DNA of 35,206 bases, from the NCBI RefSeq assembly GCF_001039355.2, contig NW_019776024.1, positions 2,744-37,949 on the forward strand, in the 5' to 3' direction. The notes beneath the pieces are model-generated. The model worked only from the letters and a program-made list of their open reading frames with translations, was not told where the DNA came from and ran no database searches. The stretch is from Lingula anatina (Eukaryota > Brachiopoda > Lingulata > Lingulida > Lingulidae). Every line of letters starts with the position of its first letter. Position 1 is the stretch's first letter. Below, piece after piece: positions 29,709 to 35,206 of the stretch. A program made the position numbers and the translations under genes.

Positions 29709-29716
29709 AATAACAT

Positions 29717-31136
29717 TTTAAATTTACCTATTAACCTTTTTCATCTTTTGCGGAAATACGAAGTGCGCATGACAGGAACCGCGCGCCACAGGGGTCATGG
29801 TGGTCCTCTGCTGCATGATGTACAAGGTGCGCATATAAAAAGGTCGTATGAAGCGTGCATTGCTTTCTGTCAAACTAAAAAGGTGGCTGAAGCACAGAAA
29901 TGCGTAAACTGTAGGCAAGAAACAGCTATTTGGACGGAGAATCAAGCAATAAATATTTTCTTTCTCAGTTTAAATACGATGCGCTTTACAACTACAGTAG
30001 ACTTCACCTAAGCGTCCGAGCCTTGGCTGCACTTTCAATAGTGATGACGAACTAAAGCTACGGAGTTCTTTTAAATGCTTCCGATAATAAAGATATGCGA
30101 AAGAGACTCGTTATTTTTTTATATATAAAATCAAAATAGCCAGTAGACTCGTACACAGCTTTCAAGAGTGTGGACAGGTGCGCAGGCCTACGTCTTCACA
30201 ATTTTGTACATGTATATATGCAAGCTGTGGCGATATCACCTCATGTACCGGCAGTGTCAATTCATTACGATTTTTATGTCTTGTTTGAAGGATATCTTAA
30301 GAGATTTTTAAAGTGATAAAATGAAAAGATTTCCTGCATTGTTTGACTCGTAACTACTGTGTATACAGGTAAAACTGACACGCAGATCGTTCGTCGGTGA
30401 ACTGATTAAATCGTTTGGTACCTGATAAGGCATCAGGTGTTACTTGTTCAATTGTTCGGTAAGGCGGGCGGCCACAACTACGACCTTTCCTCTGTAATTA
30501 AAACCTTTTAAGTGTTAAATAGGTGAGACAGGAATTCTCGACTCTTTCCCAGACGATAATTAAAGTTTACCGTGTCTTACTCTAGTATATGTACAAAATT
30601 TACGACAGGTAAAAAATGTCAGCCTTTCGGTCTGACAAGTATGAAAATTTTGTCAATCTGAAACAAAAACAAAATTATAGCAAGAGCCCAAATTATTTGA
30701 TTTTTAAACGTTTTTATGCGTATTTTCATCGTTTTCAATCACAGACAATTAAAACATTCAAATAAAGTGTTTCCCACACATTTCATACTTTTCAACTATC
30801 TAAGACAGTTAAATATACGTAGGCCTACTTTAATACTAAGCATATTTGTATTACTTTACAAATACGTTGTTGGATTATGTTTATTATCCATTTTGTCTTT
30901 ACCATACATGTATTATGTACGTGTAGCTTACAGAAAGGCTTTTCTGCATTTTTTGTAAAAATATGCCCATTGAATTTTCCAATTCTCTTGTCATTGAGTT
31001 CAGAAATAAATAACTTTTTATTTCGCCGATAACGCGTTCAACAAGAGCCGATGTACTTTCTTCTTCGTATGTCTCTGTTGATCTTGATAATATGAGCCCC
31101 GTTTGTACAAATCAGTAATACGTATACGGGACTGAA
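29717..31136. other. Stretch between FReD copies, left part
   Basis: No gene was recognised. A plus-strand frame at 29706-30011 and a minus-strand frame at 29724-29945 overlap each other and lack family features. It would contain any unrecognised 5' exons or promoter of the left FReD gene. Confidence 0.4.
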
Positions 31137-31320
31137 TACATAATAATAAAAATTTTATTAACGTCTCACGTTAAAAAAAATAGAACCCACCCTGCTAAGG
31201 GTTATTAGAGACTAAAACCTGTGATGGACCTACAACATTTAAAATGATCACTTATCAATAAAACACACACAAAAAGAATATTACATACAAAACTTTTCAA
31301 ACCTTCTCTTTGTTGTTACA
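31137..31320 (-). mobile_element. LINE 3' end, relative of the 15332 element
   Basis: Read on the minus strand: AACAACAAAGAGAAGGTTTGA, then TTGATAAGTGATCATTTTAA, GGTTTTAGTCTCTAATAACC, CAGGGTGGGTT, and ACGTGAGACGTTAATAAAAT with a short ATT tail. Each piece matches the 3' part of the element at 15540-15746 in the same order. The 5' part diverges beyond 31320, so it is truncated or from another subfamily. Confidence 0.75.
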
Positions 31321-32436
31321 CAAAAAGTCGTGACAGTTCTTGAATTTTTTGTAAGTAGAATCCCCGTGTAAAACACTTCAAAGCTTTTACTTTCTTTTTC
31401 CATAATCTCATGCTTGAAGTCTTTTCTTAATTTTATTAAAGCACCGTTGATCTCCTAGTATTATAGTTTTTCTTCCCGCCTTCGAAATGTTCAGCGCAAA
31501 CGCGGTGCCCTGCTTTTGATCCAAACTTGCTATATTTTCCTTTCTTTCTACCATATTTTTCATTCTAACGGGTTTGTTGGGAACTTATTAAACCTCATGT
31601 GTCGATCTCGCTTACTGTTATTGTAGTAGCGGGACAAAAAGCACGTAAACCCAGCCATGGTTTTAAGCACCGCTGTAAGTGTTTCGACGTAGCAGGGCTC
31701 CCCTACCCACAATGCAATTTCCATTTCCGGAAAAGATGAAAAAGGCTAATTCGTACCTTTTTAGAGGACGCAAAGCCATTTATCAAAATGCTAATATACA
31801 AGATTGGCGAAATAACTGTCCACATTTTCATTTGTGTCTGACATTTTAGTTTTAGAAAACGTTCAGTATTCTAAAATGAACTTCATTCCCGATCTACAAG
31901 TATTTCTTAGGCAGAAACAGAGAGCTCTGTGCTTTTACCGGTATGCTGACGGTCGATTTCGAACAGTGACCTCATACACTAATAACGAGAAAGAGTTCTA
32001 CATCATTTTTCATGGGCACGCAGGGGATTAGGAACTTCAATTACTGTAGTTCATAGTGCATGTATAGTCAAGAGGAAAGGCCTACTCAATTATGCTTTTC
32101 TAAATACGGTCTGTAGCAAAATTAAATACAGCTATGGGGATTCGGGTCACCAGTCCTTAGGAATCCCTTTGTTCAAACCAAAACTCATTGGCCTAATCTT
32201 ATTTTGCAAAAAACTTGTTATTTAAAAATGAATTGGCTTCACTTTACGTTTCAAAAATATTTTGATGAATAATTATTTTTAAATCTTTTAGAGTATTTAT
32301 GAAGAACCGTCTTAGTTTATAAGAACTTATGGTTGATTTAATTTCTTTTAACATTGTGCAACCAGAATCTTCGGGTTGCAATTTTACTGAACTAACTATT
32401 TTATAAAGATTAAGTACTGGTGGACCCAGCGTTTCA

Positions 32437-32489
<53 letters not shown>

Positions 32490-33925
32490 GGGGGGGGGGG
32501 GAGGCGGACACAAGGATAACAAAATACAAAATAGCCTTGTCGTTAACGTTAAGAAAATATTAAAAATAGCAAGTGCAAGTGAAATTTAAGTAGTTTATTT
32601 TATATAATACACGCAGGTGAATATATGTCAACGATATTTTGTATTTACTGCAAGTATTGAGCATTTGGTTGATAGACTGCTGTTTTTGTGTCTGGAAACT
32701 AGCGTCTAAAAGTCTGCAAGGTCAAGGAAGCATTGGATAAAAAGACGATCGTCCCTTTTAAAACAATTTGAACCCAACGTGCAACGTGTATTTTAAAGAA
32801 AGATGCAACAATATCGGAAACTAGCATATTGAGCATTCGTAATATTTTGGTTTCAGGGATGAATTTTTGAGTAATTATTTAAGATTGTAAGCTTTTCTTA
32901 ATTTAACAGTATCTCGGCGATTTAGCCTTGGTGCGTATTATGTCGTCCAGTTCATTGCCTTCACTTATCATATTACCACTGCACTATGGCCATTCAGGCA
33001 GCGTTTCTGGCAAAAACATGTTCTGTTTTTCCTGGATTTTATAAAAACAGCAAGTGTTAACAGTACATAAACTTGTGAAAAATCGAAAGATTTTGTTTCT
33101 TATTTGGAACAGTTATGCCACATTTAACTAACAAGCATTTACATTATGTCATTGAAGTAATTTGATCAGATCACAATTGCATGTGTCTGGCCTTTTGCCA
33201 ATCATGAAAAAACATTTATAAGACACTTATAAATGGTTCTAGGGCATTATTAGTATTGTTAAATGGGTGGGCATTTATTATTTAAATTCATTACTTTGAA
33301 GAGACTTTGGTTTCTAATTTTGGGGTCTCAGCCTGAATTAAAAAATTGAATTTAAGAGTGAGGATTAATTGTACATCACTTCAATGATGTAGAGTATACA
33401 AATCACCCGTCCCCCGGGGCTATACGTCACCGTACTTTGTATATTTATCAAAACCTTATAATTAAATTAATTTATTGGTTGAACCAAGAGCAAACACAAT
33501 AAGATACATGAAAACACAGTAGTAACAGCAGTAAAGTAGTGATGTATGGAACGTTTTGTACATGTTTATGTCTATAGGGGCCTGGATAATACTGATTCTC
33601 TGAGCTAAACCTATTTTTTTTAATAGAGTGCCATATCCTGAGGTTTATTTAGAATAAAATCTACCAATGTTTTAGATAACTCCTCACAAGTAGGGCATAC
33701 ACCAAAGCGAAACTACCAAAGGAGATGGGTAAATTTATTTCGGTTTAATTCATCCCAGTTATGATTTTTTCGCCCAAAATTACATAGTAAAAATTACAGT
33801 GTGTAACCACATATAGGGCAAAGAAAGCCTGAAACTAGGATTTAAGGGCTAGAGTGTAAGAAGCTTGAGTGGCTTAAAGCACACGGATTTCTTATTGGCG
33901 ACTGGAAATGTGCACCACACTCCAA
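31321..33925. other. Stretch between FReD copies, right part
   Basis: AT-rich DNA with a TG microsatellite and G-run at 32448-32501. A 65-codon plus frame at 31834-32031 has no recognisable domain. No exon or transposon protein seen. Confidence 0.45.
32448..32501. repeat. TG microsatellite with G-run
   Basis: About 20 GT units followed by TT and 13 G. Outside the FReD duplication. Confidence 0.9.
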
Positions 33926-33937
33926 TCGTCTTTATTC

Positions 33938-33984
<47 letters not shown>

Positions 33985-34468
33985 GGGGTAGGGTGGGGGG
34001 TAAATAAGTCATAAGTTCCACTATTGTACTCATATGCAGTAAAGTTGAAAAATGAGAGACAAATTAAATAAAAAACCAAAAAATCCATCAGGAAATGAAT
34101 TGCCCTTTTACAGGTGAGATAAATATTTATGTACAATGACAAAAAGGTGACTGGTACAATATGTCTTGTTACCACCGAGCGGAGTATTTTGTAAAGAGCG
34201 ACTTGATTTACTCTGTTAGATCTACATTGTTGTAAAATAAATACTGAAGATATTTCAGTTTTTTTTAATCAAATTGTGGGAGTGAAAGAATGGCGTAATC
34301 AGTCGTTTTATCTCTGCCTTTACTTGTTACGATGAATATATATTCTTACAGCGTTTATATGACAGCATACATTTTGTTAAGTCTAAGATATCTCCTTGTC
34401 CACCTCTTTTTATACAATATGTCTGTCTGGCACGAACTAATTTAACAAATGTAGATAACGAGTAACCG

Positions 34469-34494
34469 TTTTTTTTTTTTTTTTTTTTTTTTTT
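34469..34494. repeat. Poly-T run
   Basis: 26 T in the 3' UTR-side flank of the right FReD gene; the left copy has only a short mixed T run at the same place. Confidence 0.85.
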
Positions 34495-34609
34495 GCACAG
34501 AAAGATAAGGCTGTTTTTTTAAACATAAAAGTCTCTTATGCCTTTGAAATATATCTTTCAACTGTGACTCGTAAAGTTCCTCACTGGGACGGCACGTAAA
34601 TTCTGAGAG

Positions 34610-34970
34610 TCACGTTTCACCTGTGTCAGGCTTAATTTTCATCACCGTATATTTAAGCAGCAAAGGTGAATTATGAGGAGCTACACCCCATTGTAGACCA
34701 CCGTTGATCGCGGCACTACCACACCAATTCATCCACCAACCACAACTAAAATCAACTGCACAGTTACCACCAGGATTCTCATCGTTGTCACGATCGAACG
34801 TGGTGAATGCCATCCTGTTCGCTGTCCACTCGAGTGGATTTTTGGAGCTGTAAGTCAGTAAATCAATGACGTTTCCTGAAAAATCTCCATCAATTTGTAA
34901 TCTGTAGTTACGAGCTTCGTCGTCAATTCTGAAGGAACTGTACTGAGCCCAATAATACGTGTTATTTTCA
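34610..34970 (-). CDS. FReD protein, intact terminal exon (partial gene)
   Basis: After TTTTTTTCAG the minus strand reads (phase 2 in) ENNTYYWAQYSSFRI, NYRLQIDGDFSGNVIDLLTY, FTTFDRDNDENPGGNCAVDF, SCGWWMNWCGSAAINGG, QWGVAPHNSPLLLKYTVM and KIKPDTGET, then TGA. This is the C-terminal half of a fibrinogen-related domain: the FxTxDxDND calcium site, the NCA..GWW..C core with the expected Cys pair, and the MKIKP ending are all present. About 119 residues. Upstream exons lie beyond the right edge. A secreted recognition or lectin-type role is typical of the family; ligand unknown. It is transcribed toward the left copy and the SLC22 gene. Confidence 0.88.
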
Positions 34971-35206
34971 CTGAAAAAAAGTAGTTTGTATAAAGATCAT
35001 TACTTTTTTCTACAGACATTTCGAAAAAAAACACAAATGTACTAACATAAACCTTCATTAATACACACAAAAGAAATATGAAGGTGATGTCACAATAAAT
35101 TACATTAACAGTTCTTAAAGATGAAAATGTCTTTAAAATGTATTTTAAAATGTACTTTAGAAAATGTTTTAATGTCTATGTTTTTTTTTTTTTTTTTTTT
35201 TTTTTT

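Larger units (their letters stand above)
27368..29716 (-). pseudogene. Fibrinogen-related domain (FReD) gene, left copy, probably broken
   Basis: Minus-strand exons are recognisable. Exon a is 28643-28789 (CTEIYTSGLTSPGVYNI.. then GWTVIQRNLGDEDFKR). Exon b is 28370-28493 (DWKGYKEGFG..). Exon c starts at 27945 (ENNSYYWAQYSSF.., RLQIDGDFSG, FDRDNNENPDGNC). Phases agree (1, 1, 2) and a 21-nt exon near 29045-29066 and a PAN-like exon may precede them. FReD proteins are secreted lectin-like or clotting-like recognition proteins; the DRDN motif is the usual calcium site. Exon b has a TAG in the frame demanded by both its neighbours, with its middle part readable one frame off. Exon c has a 5-bp deletion relative to the right copy, giving TGA at 27734-27732, and a further TGA where a conserved Cys is expected. 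It is probably non-functional. Confidence 0.8.
33926..35206 (-). repeat. FReD tandem duplication, right block (runs off window)
   Basis: Second copy of the block at 26728-28155, collinear from TTTATTCACTG through the terminal FReD exon and intron to the poly-T run that ends the window. Differences from the left block include a longer poly-T (34469-34494), a longer TG tract and absence of the 165-bp tandem duplication. Confidence 0.9.

Noticed and set aside
29724-29945. Minus-strand frame with a hydrophobic FLPTVYAFLCFSHLFSL segment as signal peptide of the FReD gene
   Set aside because: No suitable donor: the GTAAAT that follows would leave only a 26-bp intron before the PAN-like exon acceptor, so it is not supported.
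29706-30011. 101-codon plus-strand frame (MNNILNLPINLF..) with several Cys
   Set aside because: It overlaps the upstream part of the minus-strand FReD gene, has no signal or domain, and no splice partner was found.
31834-32031. 65-codon plus-strand frame (MSDILVLENVQ..)
   Set aside because: No domain, no splice context and codon content unlike the verified exons; consistent with chance in AT-rich DNA.
1-35206. CRISPR array, prokaryotic operon or integrated viral genes
   Set aside because: No regularly spaced direct repeats, and the coding content is intron-split animal genes plus LINE and DNA transposon remnants.

Overview
This is nuclear DNA from an animal, most likely a marine invertebrate. 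Coding sequence is sparse and split into short exons with GT-AG introns. The rest is AT-rich and holds microsatellites, non-LTR retrotransposon fragments, small inverted-repeat DNA transposons and long introns. The species cannot be fixed from the sequence. Almost every open frame of 60-100 codons is noise; real coding sequence was found by splice signals, intron phase and family motifs.

The main gene is on the + strand (4277-25810): a complete SLC22-family (major facilitator superfamily) organic ion transporter of 537 residues. Exons 2-11 lie between 19651 and 25810. All junctions are GT-AG with matching phases, and the family landmarks are present: a glycosylated first extracellular loop, LADMFGRKKV, PESPRWL, GRRP, TAELFPTVVR and LPETR. 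The first coding exon is tiny (37 nt, 12 codons plus one base) and occurs three times, at 4277, 9389 and 14662, about 5 kb apart. Each copy has an ATG, an open 12-codon frame and a GTAAGT donor in the same phase. Each sits in a duplicated cassette of at least 1.2 kb that also keeps upstream promoter/5' UTR-like blocks and an intronic E-box/GC-box block. This looks like one transporter body served by an array of three alternative promoters and first exons, and it is the most interesting feature of the window.

At the left edge, on the - strand, is the first exon (signal peptide) of a secreted protein whose remainder lies outside the window.

From about 26.7 kb to the right edge the - strand holds fibrinogen-related domain (FReD) genes converging on the transporter. 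A block of at least 1.3 kb is duplicated about 7.2 kb apart. The right copy has an intact terminal FReD exon (34610-34970) and runs off the window. The left copy (27368-29716) keeps recognisable FReD exons and a possible PAN/apple-like exon, but carries a stop, frameshifts and a tandem duplication of its 3' end, so it is probably a pseudogene.

Mobile DNA includes a 516-bp Tc1/mariner-like deletion derivative with near-perfect 23-bp TIRs and TA flanks (12126-12641), a 175-bp hAT-like MITE with perfect TIRs and target duplication (7739-7913), a second hAT-like MITE (16274-16513), a LINE 3' fragment with an exact 8-bp target duplication inserted in the third promoter cassette (15332-15746), a relative of that tail on the - strand (31137-31320), and a decayed LINE reverse transcriptase piece with YADD (17155-17648). 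A dispersed CCGGTG-containing repeat family occurs at three places. No tRNA, rRNA or CRISPR array was found.
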